Notes under the pieces: model-generated
What the model was told of the DNA's origin: nothing
Databases searched by the model: none
What the model saw: the letters and a program-made list of their open reading frames with translations, nothing else
Origin: Amoebophrya sp. A120
Lineage: Eukaryota; Sar; Dinophyceae; Syndiniales; Amoebophryaceae
Direction of reading: 5' to 3'
Length of the DNA: 64,000 bases
NCBI GenBank assembly: GCA_905178155.1
Contig: CAJINV010000003.1
Location: 5,981,985-6,045,984 of the forward strand
Translations under genes and position numbers: made by a program
Part shown: piece after piece, positions 11,442-21,156 of the stretch
Layout: each line of letters starts with the position of its first letter
Position numbering within the stretch: the stretch's first letter is position 1

Positions 11442-12807
11442 GGCGTAATCGAGAAAAAATCCCGTTTTTCTACTGGTCTTAGTGCCGCGCCTGCAGTAAT
11501 TTGGTTGCTGTGCAGAAGTTGTAAAACTTTGGAATCTACTGTCGTGACTGTGTGGATGATAGGCTGTATAGATACAAAAGTAGAACATAAACCACAGAAG
11601 GCTCCCATCGACATGGTCATCCATATTCAAACGCAAAAGATGACCCAAATAAAAGTAGGTAAGTCTCGACGTAATCTTATTTACCTGAACGCGCGGCCGA
11701 GCTTGTTGGACTCCATCTGCTGTCTTTTGTTGCTTCTTGTCGAAAAGCGACTGGTCGTTGGACGTAGTTGGGCCGAGATGATGCAATCTGGTGTGATAAA
11801 CCTGCTATAATATCGCGTCGATTCTCGCAAGAAGCGTAATACTGGAAGCCAGATTATATATTTGCAGTGAAGCTAGGTACGTCGCCGTGCTTTATTTTCA
11901 CAAAGATTTTCTTGTAGCACAACAAAAGAACAAGCAAGGGCCTTGCCACATCGGATATTAACGCAGGCGTACCTGCGCGGATGAATGGTTGATAGAGCCG
12001 CCGCTAAGAAGACCAAGTTACTACCGCTTGCTTAACACTGCCACGACCGAGCCCGTAGGTGGACGAACAGTGCAGGATTAATATACCGGTTGGTTTTTTA
12101 CACTCCGTTACCGTTTGTTTCCTTCGTTATCTTCTCTTCCTCGCGACAAGGGGAAGAAAAAATCAGTTCAGTGGCCCGGCACCTGGTAAAGTTATGTCAA
12201 ACGGGAGTGCCTATCGTTCAAAGACAAAGCCCGCCTCGCCTTCTCGCCTCAGAAGACTTTCCATGCGTCTTCCGTACAGAAAGTGTTTAGGGCGTCGCGT
12301 CAGTGGCCATCGTGTCACTACGGTAGGTTTTTTCGATGAGAGATCTTGCACCGTGTGAATTCCAATTCAGTAGTCAAGCTCAACGTCGAGTTCTGTCTTT
12401 TTTTGAGTAGAGAGCAACAGGTGGTTAAAAATTTGAATTTTGCTGCACAGCTTTGAAGTATAATTCAACATGAAAAGCTTTGGACTGCAGTATCAAAAAG
12501 GCTAGTCACCCCGCCATGTGCCAGCAGTTGTCCTGCTTGTTTGATTCCGAAGAAAAATGAATCAAAACAGAACGCTTGGTAGAGTATGAATCAAAAACGC
12601 TCGCAAGACAGAGAGCTCCTGCAATCTAACAAAATGTACGAAAGTTTTGGATCGTGGCCAAGCCTTTTCTACCTTACCGCGTCGAGGATATTGAAACGCG
12701 CGTAAAAAAACGATGATCCACAGCAGACATACAAAGCGCGTGGTCAGGGTCACCACGCCGTGCCTTTACAATAGCAGGCAATTATATAAGGATCTGACGG
12801 CCGCGAT

Positions 12808-12833
12808 TTGCGAGCAATGCGAGCAATGCGACA
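12808..12833 (+). repeat. GAGCAATGC short tandem repeat, copy 1
   Basis: The sequence gcgatttgcgagcaatgcga continues into another gcaatgcgac. It is nearly identical to the cluster at about 13268. Confidence 0.6.
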
Positions 12834-13267
12834 GGGGTCCGAAGCTTTGCGAGTTGCGAGCGCGCGGACCTGTCGCAAGTCTTGCGAGTACTCCTCGCGA
12901 CTTCGCCTGCGAGTGCCCATTTTTGGGCCTCAGTTCGGCGCCGTGTAAATATTCCTAGCCCCAGCGGTGGCGTGGTTGTGTGTCCTTCTCCTTTATTCCG
13001 GACCAACCTAGCTAAATGAATCTAGCGCGCGTGGGCCCCGCGATGGCCGCCTTCAGTCGTGCGACGGGCCTTCGCTTGAGAAAAGTAAAAATCTAAAACC
13101 TAAGCACTGCGCTCCCCAGTAACAGAGCGAGGAGACCGCCACTAGCTACAGTCCGAAGGCAAGAGCAAAAGTCCTGCACCTGCAGGCCAGTCTCCCGCCG
13201 GGCAGTTCGCGACTCGAGGCAGTAAGGTGAGCACTTAATTGCCGGGCACTTGAATGCTGCCAGACCC

Positions 13268-13308
13268 CCGCGATTTGCGAGCAATGCGGGCAATGCGAGC
13301 AATGCGAC
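13268..13308 (+). repeat. GAGCAATGC short tandem repeat, copy 2
   Basis: Three units (gagcaatgcg, ggcaatgcga, gcaatgcgac) follow cgcgatttgc, about 460 bp from copy 1 and in the same orientation. Confidence 0.6.
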
Positions 13309-13549
13309 AAACCGCGACCGGTTTGCGACTCAATGCGAGTCGCATTGCTTATATAAATCTCTGTAAGATGCGCACAATGATAATGTCGATGTTGCAACCG
13401 AAAAAAATCAGAGTTCTTTCTGGTTGTTCTTTGCAAAAACGAAACTAGCAAATTGAAATTCATGAAACCACTCATTGAAGATTTTGCATGCATCCGGTCC
13501 TACTTGCTGGCCACCTGCAGCCCTGCTTCAACTTTTCTCGCCACGACGC

Positions 13550-15098
13550 TTATAATTTCTTGAGCGTGTATATTCTCGCCTCGCCCCGCCCCCAGACCCA
13601 CTCGGCCCCTCGGTTCCAGTCCGGGTGCTGGTCCTCAATCTCCTTTCGCAGCCTCTTGGCATGTTCCGCGTGGATCTCGTCTGGTTCTCGCCCCAAGTCT
13701 TCGGCCATCGTCGGCACAATCCTGTTCGTCAGCAAAGTCCTGGAGACCCGAACCAATCCGTCCAGGTCGAGGTTCATGTGCCAATCGTACCCAAGGTCTT
13801 CGATTTTGATGCTGGTTGTATCTACTTCACCAGGATCAGTAGTTGTACGACGACCAAAGCCCGCGGCGCGCGCCATCTGGGCGACGCAGCCCTTCGTGTT
13901 GTACTGGGTGGGAGAGAGGGACATCGGCTGCACTACAATCTTCGGGGGACATCGAACCGCCACACTCGGGTCGTCGGCAGTCTGCCTGGCACGAAACTCC
14001 GCCCAGATGTCGTCGATGATCTTTTGGTTCACGTAGAAAAACGGCATCTGCAGCCAAATGGAAAACACAGCGAAGCCGCCGGGCTTCAGGACGCGGTGGA
14101 CCTCGGCGAGGGTCTGCGGGCAGTCAACAAACATGAGCAAATACGTGCCGATGACACAATCGAAACAATTGTCTGCATACCCCGACAAATCTTCCGCCGA
14201 AACCACCCCGAAATCGATCTGGCGGGCGGAAAGTTCCGCGCCCAGCTTCTTCTCGCAGCGCAGCTTGCCTTTCTCAACCATTCCCGCCTGCGAGTCCGTG
14301 CAGGTGACCCTCAAGTGCGGCAGCTGGGACAGAATTGTGGCGGTAGGCTCGGTATCAAATGTAAAAATGTCTGGGTCTGGAAGATTCTGACACTTGTCAT
14401 GCACGTGTGCATGACCCATGATGTCTGTGATGCATACCCTAGCAATACAGATTTTCTCAGGGCTTCCTGATGCCTATTCCGCATGACAAATGCCTTCTCA
14501 GCGGAGCAAAAATCGCATTCCCTTTGGTACTCGTGCAATACAGATTTTTTTGGAATCCAAATGCAGCATCACAAGTTGCATTCTTCCAGACCCAGACATT
14601 TTTACACTTCATACTCGGCGGGACCCGCGCCCAGGTCGAGAACGGTGGCGCCATCGGGAAGGTTTGCGTCTTATCAAAATGGAAAATCCTCCCTCCCCAT
14701 ATCAAAGTCGAAATCTGTGATGCGGGATTTGTCTACACAAATCAGCGGCGCCTTGCACTACCCTAGAGGAATGCAGGCAGATACGAAGCCTGGGCTGGGA
14801 TGTTCTGACGTAGGAACTTAGCATGACAGAGATCAGCTCCCTTGTAGGTCTAGCAGCATCACAGACCGCCTGCAAAATGCGGCGGAGTCTCTGGATTTGC
14901 CTTCTTGCAATACAGAGACGATTTGTGGCCGCAAATCAGCACCACAAAAAATTTTCAGAAGTATCCCCTTTTGGTATAGGGAGGGGGGATTTTTCCTCAC
15001 GATACGCCTTTCAGAACGTCGGTGACGGCCTGCCAGCACGGCTCGTTGATTTCGAAGATCTTTGCATAAACGTCCTCTCGCTCGATGGCATCCGCCAT
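13550..15098 (-). CDS. Class I SAM-dependent methyltransferase (314 aa), three exons
   Basis: Model: exon 1 15098-15005, exon 2 14666-14614, exon 3 14347-13550. The sum is 945 nt, 315 codons including the stop. The ATG at 15098 gives MADAIEREDVYAKIFEINEP. Residues about 38-50 are the SAM-binding motif I (ATVLDLGAGPAE), which exists only after joining exons 2 and 3. It is followed by the acidic end of strand 2 (LRVTCTDSQAGM), motif II (CFDCVIGTYLLMFV) and the post-II LKPGGFAVFSIW. This order is that of the UbiE/Methyltransf_11 group. The substrate cannot be told; small molecules or quinones are typical for this fold. The C-terminal third (WNRGAEWVWGRGEARIYTLKKL end) is not recognised. Both introns are introners, from two different inverted-repeat families. 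Confidence 0.85.
14353..14613 (-). mobile_element. Introner (TGTCTGGGTCTGG family), 261 bp, in the methyltransferase
   Basis: The ends are near-perfect inverted repeats: tgtaaaaatgtctgggtctg on the left and ccagacccagacatttttac on the right, continuing to tatc/gata-like tips. The target duplication is ctcgg at 14348-14352 and 14614-14618. Excision restores GCC GAG | CCT ACC inside SAM motif I. The tips are TAT...ATA rather than GT...AG. Confidence 0.9.
14672..15004 (-). mobile_element. Introner (GGAAAATCC-CCCTCCC family), 333 bp, in the methyltransferase
   Basis: The inverted ends are ggaaaatcctccctccccat on the left and agggaggggggatttttcct on the right, with tips tatc and gata. The target duplication is slightly degraded (cgtct at 14667-14671, cgcct at 15005-15009). 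The frame is restored as AAA GGC G|CA AAC. The ends differ from those of the neighbouring introner, so at least two families are active in one gene. Confidence 0.85.
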
Positions 15099-15709
15099 TT
15101 CAGACAGAGCATAAACGCCGGCGAGCTGCTGGGCGAAGACGATTCAGAAGAGGTCCTAAAGAAACAAACTCGCCGTGTTTTAATAGTGGCTGGAGGTCTG
15201 TGACACAACGTGAAAGCAAAGAATCGAACAAATATCAAGCCCAGAGCTAGAAAAATGTAGCGACCCCTGGCATGGGCATTGCAATGGCTGCAGCTTGTGG
15301 TAAAAGTGACTATTTGTACTTCCCCAGCAGCATGAACAAGCATATGAACGACAAGATCGTGAGCGAGTAGAATCGCCAGTGACAAACATCAGGGCGGGAA
15401 CACCTTTGCCTTCACTGCATTGACCTTGTATTGCTATTGCGCATTGCTCTTGTCAAAATGTTGACAAGGAGAAATCACTGCTAGAGGTCGTCGCAGAAAA
15501 GAACTAGCAATACACAACTGTGCGTTGTAATCGGTTTGATGTCGTAGTCGCTCGCCAATATACGAATTCCGGAATGCTGATAGGGTTTCAAGCGCACCCG
15601 TTTACTTTCTGGGTCTTGACCGTATAATCCGTATCGCTTTGGCTTTTATCAAGAAAAAGTTCGCATCACTCGCTTTACTTCAAATTTCGCTTGACTTTGG
15701 TCCGCCTAA
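15099..15709. other. Intergenic interval between methyltransferase and exonuclease
   Basis: About 610 bp upstream of the methyltransferase start. It has no convincing ORF and no recognised motif. It must contain the 3' end of the exonuclease transcript and the 5' end of the methyltransferase transcript. Confidence 0.5.
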
Positions 15710-18700
15710 TTACTGCTCTTCCTCTTCTTCCTCGGCCACGGAATTGTCCTCCCCCTCTTGCTGCATCAATTTTTGCGCCTTAAAACCCCGCACTTCCTCC
15801 GCCTTCAAGGACGGAAAATGCACTTCCAGGTCCGAGCACGCTTTCTCGAAAGTGTGACCTTCCCAGTACACCTTGCGACACCCACCGCACCGGTAGAAAA
15901 CCGACTGATTTTCGAAAACCGCTTCTTCGACGTCGCCTTTGATGTCCATTTTGTCTGTAACCAATTGCCAGTCGCTGGCGTTACAATCCACGCAACGATT
16001 GCAGAAGTCTTCTGCGGTGATCTGCATCTCGAAAAAGCGCACCACCTCCAATACCATGTCGATAATTTTCGGTCCCGCCTGGATGGTGTACACGTTTGGG
16101 ATAAAACTCACGGGGTTCACCTTGTCGACTTTGGGCTTTTTGGTTGTCAAGTCACCCACTTCCACCACGCGGGCTGCGGCCACTGCTGTTGAAGTTGATA
16201 GACCAGGAGTCCCGCCCGACGAAGCCGCCGTCGTCGAGCTGGTGTTGCCATCTTCATTGTTCGCATCATCGCTCCCCTTGTTCCACTCGCCCTCACCCAC
16301 CTCAGACGCAAAGGTGCAGCCATTGCCATTGGCTAAGAACGCTAGCGAATTTGAGTTTTGCTCTCCTTCAGAATTTTTAGGTTGATTTCTTGGACGACTA
16401 GGTACGTCTAGAGCTTCGTCTTGGCCAGGACCTGTCGGAGGTGTTTGATGTTCCGACGCAGGGCGTTGGGCCACGTCAACATCAAGAGCTGCTTCATCCG
16501 GAGCGCCGGGCGCAGGAGCAGCCTGGGTTTCCTGGTTTTTGGCCTCGTTACCGTCCTCCTCGCAGGAGGACCCGGAAGGTGCCGACTCGCTCTCCATTTG
16601 TTCGATTTTGTTGCGTTTGCCCAAGAGCGGGTCGCGTAACAGGAGCACCCGGCCCGGGAGCGGTTTCAGTGCAGTCACTCGTCCCTCCACCTCGAGGATA
16701 TCGATTCCGAGGCCACGGAACTTCCGGATCAACTTTCGCTCCATGTTGTGCGCGCAAAATTTTGGCACATTCTCGGGGCCGAAGGGCTCCCCGTTTTCGT
16801 CGTGGAACACCTTGTTCGACTCCGGACAGCAAGCCTCGAGGTTCTTCTTCTGGAGCAGATACTGGTGGGTGATCAGTCCTTGGTCCCGCAACACGGTTTC
16901 GGTCTGCACCTCCCGGGGCCCGCGGATTATACTATTGAACCTGCTTGGTTCGTCCCCACGGACTACATGCTTGGAGGCCAAGGCGTCACTCAGATCGAAG
17001 AGCACGGCGGCATCTCGGGCTGCGTACTGGATTTGCGCGCAGAGCAGCGGTCGCCGGTCCCAGTTACTTTCGCGGACTTTCTTGCAAAGCTTTTCCGATA
17101 AAACCGATTCCGCGACACGCTCGAGCGAGGGCTGCTGCCCCGGGAAGTAGTGCAACTGCAAATCGAGCCAGTTCGGCGGATATTTGCTCTTCATGCTCGT
17201 CGCTTTCAACACACTGTTATTTTTTGTTCCATGGTGTAGAAGTTCTGAAGGCGGCGACGCAGCGTCGACATCATCGGGGAACAAAAGGCCATGCGCCTTA
17301 AGTCGTCGAATGTCCTCGGCGCCGCTGAACAGAAAACATTTGCTGGCCGAGAGCAGCGCTTTCCGGAGCCAGTGCAAAACCTCTTGGCAAAGATGAGAGG
17401 TCAGATCGAACAATAGCACAATGGGCTTGTTTATGTTTGTTATTGTTTCTGCCGGACAAGCGCCAAATAAGCCCCTACTCCCAGCATGTTCCGTATTATA
17501 CCCGTCGGAGACCACCCCCGGCGTCGGTGATTTTCGCACCGCTAACTGCAAAAGCGAGATCGGCCGCGGGTTCCACCATTCGCAGTCCAGCGCGACTTGG
17601 TACTCGGCCCATTCAACATCGGTTAAGGGAAGGGCCCCTTTCGTGCAGACCGCATCGACCCAGAAGGTGCGCACCGGCTGGTGTTTATCCACCGTGGACG
17701 CCATGCTACTCGTTGGATGGGCTATCACCCCGACGTCGGCGTAGCTGAACAACAAGCGTAAGTCCAACCGCGGTCCGACTTTGCAGCAAACTTTTGGTGT
17801 GTTCGCGCCTGCAAGCATGTCCTTGCAGCGAAGGTAGGACAGAACGGCGTCGTCTTCGGTGTCGGGAAATTCTCTTTTGAGAAAGGCAAACCAATCCGGC
17901 AGTCGCCACATTCCCCAGTCTTGAGCCAGCTTCAAGCTTGGCTGCAAAGCCAAGCCGGCGCGTTTCCAATGGATAGAGGCATCGGCCAGTTTTTGCAAGC
18001 TGAACGTTTTGTTGCCGCTGTTTTCCTTCGCGCGTAAAAGAAGCTCCATGCACCCCATCTGCCTGCACTCCTCCTCTTTTATGAACTCACTGCTACAGGG
18101 AAGCGCGGACCTCGGCAGGCCGACCTTGCATTTCGCAACTAGATCCACAAACTCATCCAGGGAAAGGGTCTCCGCAAAGTGGCGCAGAACTTCTTCTGAT
18201 GGTACGTAGTTCACGTGCTCACAGAACACCGTCACAAGGCTGGTCGGAATCTTCAATTTCGGCGATCGAAATTTGCCTTTGTTGCCCTTCTTGCTTGTCA
18301 ATGCGTCATCGGTAGTTTTTGTGCCTCGCTTGGATGAAGAAGAAGCAGCTACTTGATGTTCCTTCGTGGGTCCTTCGCCGGCGGGCTGACCTGCATGTCG
18401 TGCCTGGTTAAATAAATGATTGTCCCCCGGCCAATTGTGCTTCAGTTCCACCATCCGGTCTGGAATGGTCGGTTCGTTTCCATCACCGTCGACCGTAGAC
18501 AAGCCACGACTCGTGGCTCGCTCCCGGGCAGCGTCCTTTTCGTCTTCTTGCGGACTTTCCTTTTTGTCAGAGCCCGCAACCTTCACGGCGCGACACTGCA
18601 AAAGCCCTGCCTGCACTTTTGTCTGCGCGAACTGGAGGATGGCGGCCTTTGCGGTGTCACTCTGCTGCGGCAATTTTTTGTTCAACCAGACCAGAAGTAA

Positions 18701-19006
18701 CTTCAGAGCGTCTTCTGTGTGATCCAGCATCTTCAGAAGCGGCAATTTTCTTGCGGGATCCCCGTTCGCATCGCTGACCAGTGCAACCTGAAGACTTGAC
18801 GTCTGTTCCACTAGTTTATTTTCCGAGCTGCTGCAGAGCGGCTCCCCGAGTGGAGACGTCAGGACCTCGTGCAGTATGTAACACACTTCGAGGGCCGAGT
18901 AGTTCAAGTCGAGATTGCCCCGAATTTGCGCCACTACGGCTTCCCGGGCCCGATGGTTCTCCCGAGGATGTTCCTCGAACAGCTGGCGCATACGAGTGGC
19001 GTCCAT
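15710..19006 (-). CDS. EXD3: EXD3/Mut-7-like 3'-5' exonuclease (1098 aa), intronless
   Basis: A single open frame from the ATG at 19006. Around residue 470 is exonuclease motif I, VALDCEWWN (Asp-x-Glu), followed by motif II in FLFSGAEDIRRL and motif III in QYAARDAAVLFDL near residue 660 (Tyr-x3-Asp). These are the DEDDy metal-binding residues of the RNase D-type 3'-5' exonuclease family. After it comes a Mut7-C-like domain: FCAHNMERKLIRKFRGLGID, then LPGRVLLLRDPLL. A zinc-ribbon-like segment (CNRCVDCN near residue 1003, CGGC near 1043) and WEGHTFEKACSDL follow. The order matches EXD3/Mut-7 proteins, which trim RNA 3' ends and act in small-RNA pathways. The N-terminal 400 residues are charged with helical stretches. 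The tail is acidic. It is the only long gene here without introners. Confidence 0.88.
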   Translation of the reverse strand: MDATRMRQLFEEHPRENHRAREAVVAQIRGNLDLNYSALEVCYILHEVLTSPLGEPLCSSSENKLVEQTSSLQVALVSDANGDPARKLPLLKMLDHTEDALKLLLVWLNKKLPQQSDTAKAAILQFAQTKVQAGLLQCRAVKVAGSDKKESPQEDEKDAARERATSRGLSTVDGDGNEPTIPDRMVELKHNWPGDNHLFNQARHAGQPAGEGPTKEHQVAASSSSKRGTKTTDDALTSKKGNKGKFRSPKLKIPTSLVTVFCEHVNYVPSEEVLRHFAETLSLDEFVDLVAKCKVGLPRSALPCSSEFIKEEECRQMGCMELLLRAKENSGNKTFSLQKLADASIHWKRAGLALQPSLKLAQDWGMWRLPDWFAFLKREFPDTEDDAVLSYLRCKDMLAGANTPKVCCKVGPRLDLRLLFSYADVGVIAHPTSSMASTVDKHQPVRTFWVDAVCTKGALPLTDVEWAEYQVALDCEWWNPRPISLLQLAVRKSPTPGVVSDGYNTEHAGSRGLFGACPAETITNINKPIVLLFDLTSHLCQEVLHWLRKALLSASKCFLFSGAEDIRRLKAHGLLFPDDVDAASPPSELLHHGTKNNSVLKATSMKSKYPPNWLDLQLHYFPGQQPSLERVAESVLSEKLCKKVRESNWDRRPLLCAQIQYAARDAAVLFDLSDALASKHVVRGDEPSRFNSIIRGPREVQTETVLRDQGLITHQYLLQKKNLEACCPESNKVFHDENGEPFGPENVPKFCAHNMERKLIRKFRGLGIDILEVEGRVTALKPLPGRVLLLRDPLLGKRNKIEQMESESAPSGSSCEEDGNEAKNQETQAAPAPGAPDEAALDVDVAQRPASEHQTPPTGPGQDEALDVPSRPRNQPKNSEGEQNSNSLAFLANGNGCTFASEVGEGEWNKGSDDANNEDGNTSSTTAASSGGTPGLSTSTAVAAARVVEVGDLTTKKPKVDKVNPVSFIPNVYTIQAGPKIIDMVLEVVRFFEMQITAEDFCNRCVDCNASDWQLVTDKMDIKGDVEEAVFENQSVFYRCGGCRKVYWEGHTFEKACSDLEVHFPSLKAEEVRGFKAQKLMQQEGEDNSVAEEEEEEQ

Positions 19007-21156
19007 GATGCTGCGGAGTCCGTGTGAGCAAAAAAACTAACTAACCTTCGGTCGTGCTTGGAGGTGTTACTTAAAAACCAGCCGCGGTGGCCATTGTAGC
19101 AAAGTGCTGAGGTCAGCTCTAGTTTCTTTTTCCAAGTGACGTGAGGACTATCGTCCTGCTCCTCTGTCACGTGGTTGCATGTCAACACTAATGATCCACG
19201 ATCAGGCTACTTATTTCGAAGTCAAACATTAACGAATAAGAACGACGGGGACAATATGGATCATCTTGGAGGCATTGTTTAATATAGCAGGATAATGAGT
19301 TCTTGCTACGAAAGGCAAAGGGGTTCCTGTTGAAGGAGGCCAGGAAATCGAAAAATAAACTGTAGGGAACGCCAACAACCAGAATCAACTACAAGAACAG
19401 TGCTCGCGGACTTCCACGGTGATTGGAACTAGCACAAAAGGAATTTAGTGCTTCGAGGATAAGGCAGCGATCGGATCTTGAGTCGTTTCTTTTCGTGTTC
19501 GTTTAGTACGTTTGAATTTAATAGCTGTCGATCCATTGATTTCTTCCCTTCCGTCTCATCGCGGCGATCTGTATTTCTATTTCTTTGCCTTTTGCTATAC
19601 CGAAGCGCAATTTCTTTGCTTTGTCTTTCTGGATGAACACCGCCAACAAATTCCGAGCCCAAGTTCAGCTATAACCCATTCAGCACCCATTACAAATGCC
19701 AGCTTTTAGCCTGTAAAAATTTGCCATGCACTTCGACTGTGCGTGTTGAGCGTGTTCGCGTTCTGTAAATTTGTCTTGCATAACACCCGTCACTAGGTAG
19801 CGCACGAATCGAGCGCCAAAACTGCTCCTGTCAGTGGGTACGCGGTGCTTGGCGCTGTTGTACACTCGTCGCTTCTTGGCGTTGGTCCTCATGCAGATGT
19901 GTTTGTGCTCCTGCAGCTGCATCCGGTCCGGAGGAAATGTTCGGTTGCAAACGCGGTAGGGGACCAGCCCGGCCGGGATCAAGATCATTGGCGGCTGCGC
20001 TGTGGCTTCGGTGGCGTAGATGTAGGCGCCAGCAGCGTTTGGTTTTCTTTGTTCTGGCGCACACCAATTGATGATGATGAAGGCACGCTCCTATGAAATA
20101 GCAGGCCTCTTCTTCAAATGCTTCAGTTTTCTCACAAAACACATCAACATACCGAGTCGGAGGAAAGGGGCTTACTAGAACACGGAGGATGAGCATTGTT
20201 TAGGCAAGATGATTTGATGGTGATGCCTTTTTGAACTACGGAAGAGTTTACTCCGCATTGCTTGTTGGCAAAATTTTCCTACCGGGCAAGGTTGGTCAAT
20301 TCGATTTTTGTGTATACAAAGCTGCCAGCTTTCAAAATGCGGTTTCTTATCTTTCAGTTTCTTTTTCAACTTTGTCTTTGAGTTCATCTACATAAATCCA
20401 AATCATACATATGAATGAAAGCGCGGTCTTTTGGAGGTTCTTTTCTCTTCTTTTTACACGATTTTTACTTCTTCTTCTCATACTTCACGGCGTTGCTTAT
20501 GTTGCTTATCTTAACAAGACAAATTTTTACATAGAATGAATCCGCTGCCCAGGACGAGTGGCAGCAAATGCGCAATCACACAGAGGAGCAGGACCACCGT
20601 GACAAAAAAATAAGTGGAACCGAATTTATATATTAACATAGGCCCCATCGAATTACTTAGCATCTACTGACTTCGGGAAACCTCCTTGTATGTGTTGCAG
20701 CTCTTTGTTCTCTTGTATCAACATTATTGGCTTCTAAATATAAAAAAAAAAGGCGTGCAAGTGGTTACAAGACGCCGTCGGACGAGGACGAGGGCGGGGA
20801 CCAACACCAACGCCATTGCCTAGACGAGTCATAGGCTTGCCTGCAGCAAGGGGCCACAGCAATGAATTCTACGAGCTCATTCGCAATAAACGCTCCTCCA
20901 TGATCTAGCAGTACTAGCAAAAGACCTGGGGTTCTTGATAGTCAATCAGAGACACGAAAATAAAGCACAACTTCTTGTTTGTCTGCCTCCCCGTTCTGGC
21001 GCGGCTCCCGTCTTGGGTAGCCAAGCACTGAACTACTTGGGACTTTTTCCACCGCAGATCCTTAACGGTAAGACGTACTTACCCGCACAAGAAGTGGAGC
21101 GCCGACTGTAGTACCGCTTTGTAAGTACTTAGTTGCTGCACGAGGTCCATGACCTA
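19007..21156. other. Intergenic interval, no gene seen
   Basis: About 2.1 kb of mixed, partly AT-rich sequence with only short overlapping ORFs on both strands. Nothing is recognised apart from a purine-rich stretch near 20770. Confidence 0.5.

Larger units (their letters stand above)
11442..13549. other. Intergenic interval with two copies of a GCGAGCAATGC cluster
   Basis: No convincing gene. Two GC-rich patches, about 12800-12930 and 13260-13350, share cgcgatttgcgagcaatgcg followed by further gagcaatgcg units in the same orientation. The second ends in cgagtcgcattgcttatataaatctc, where gcattgc is inverted to the main motif. The interval lies upstream of the gene starting at 11441 and downstream of the methyltransferase, so a regulatory or recombination role is possible but unproven. 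Confidence 0.5.
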
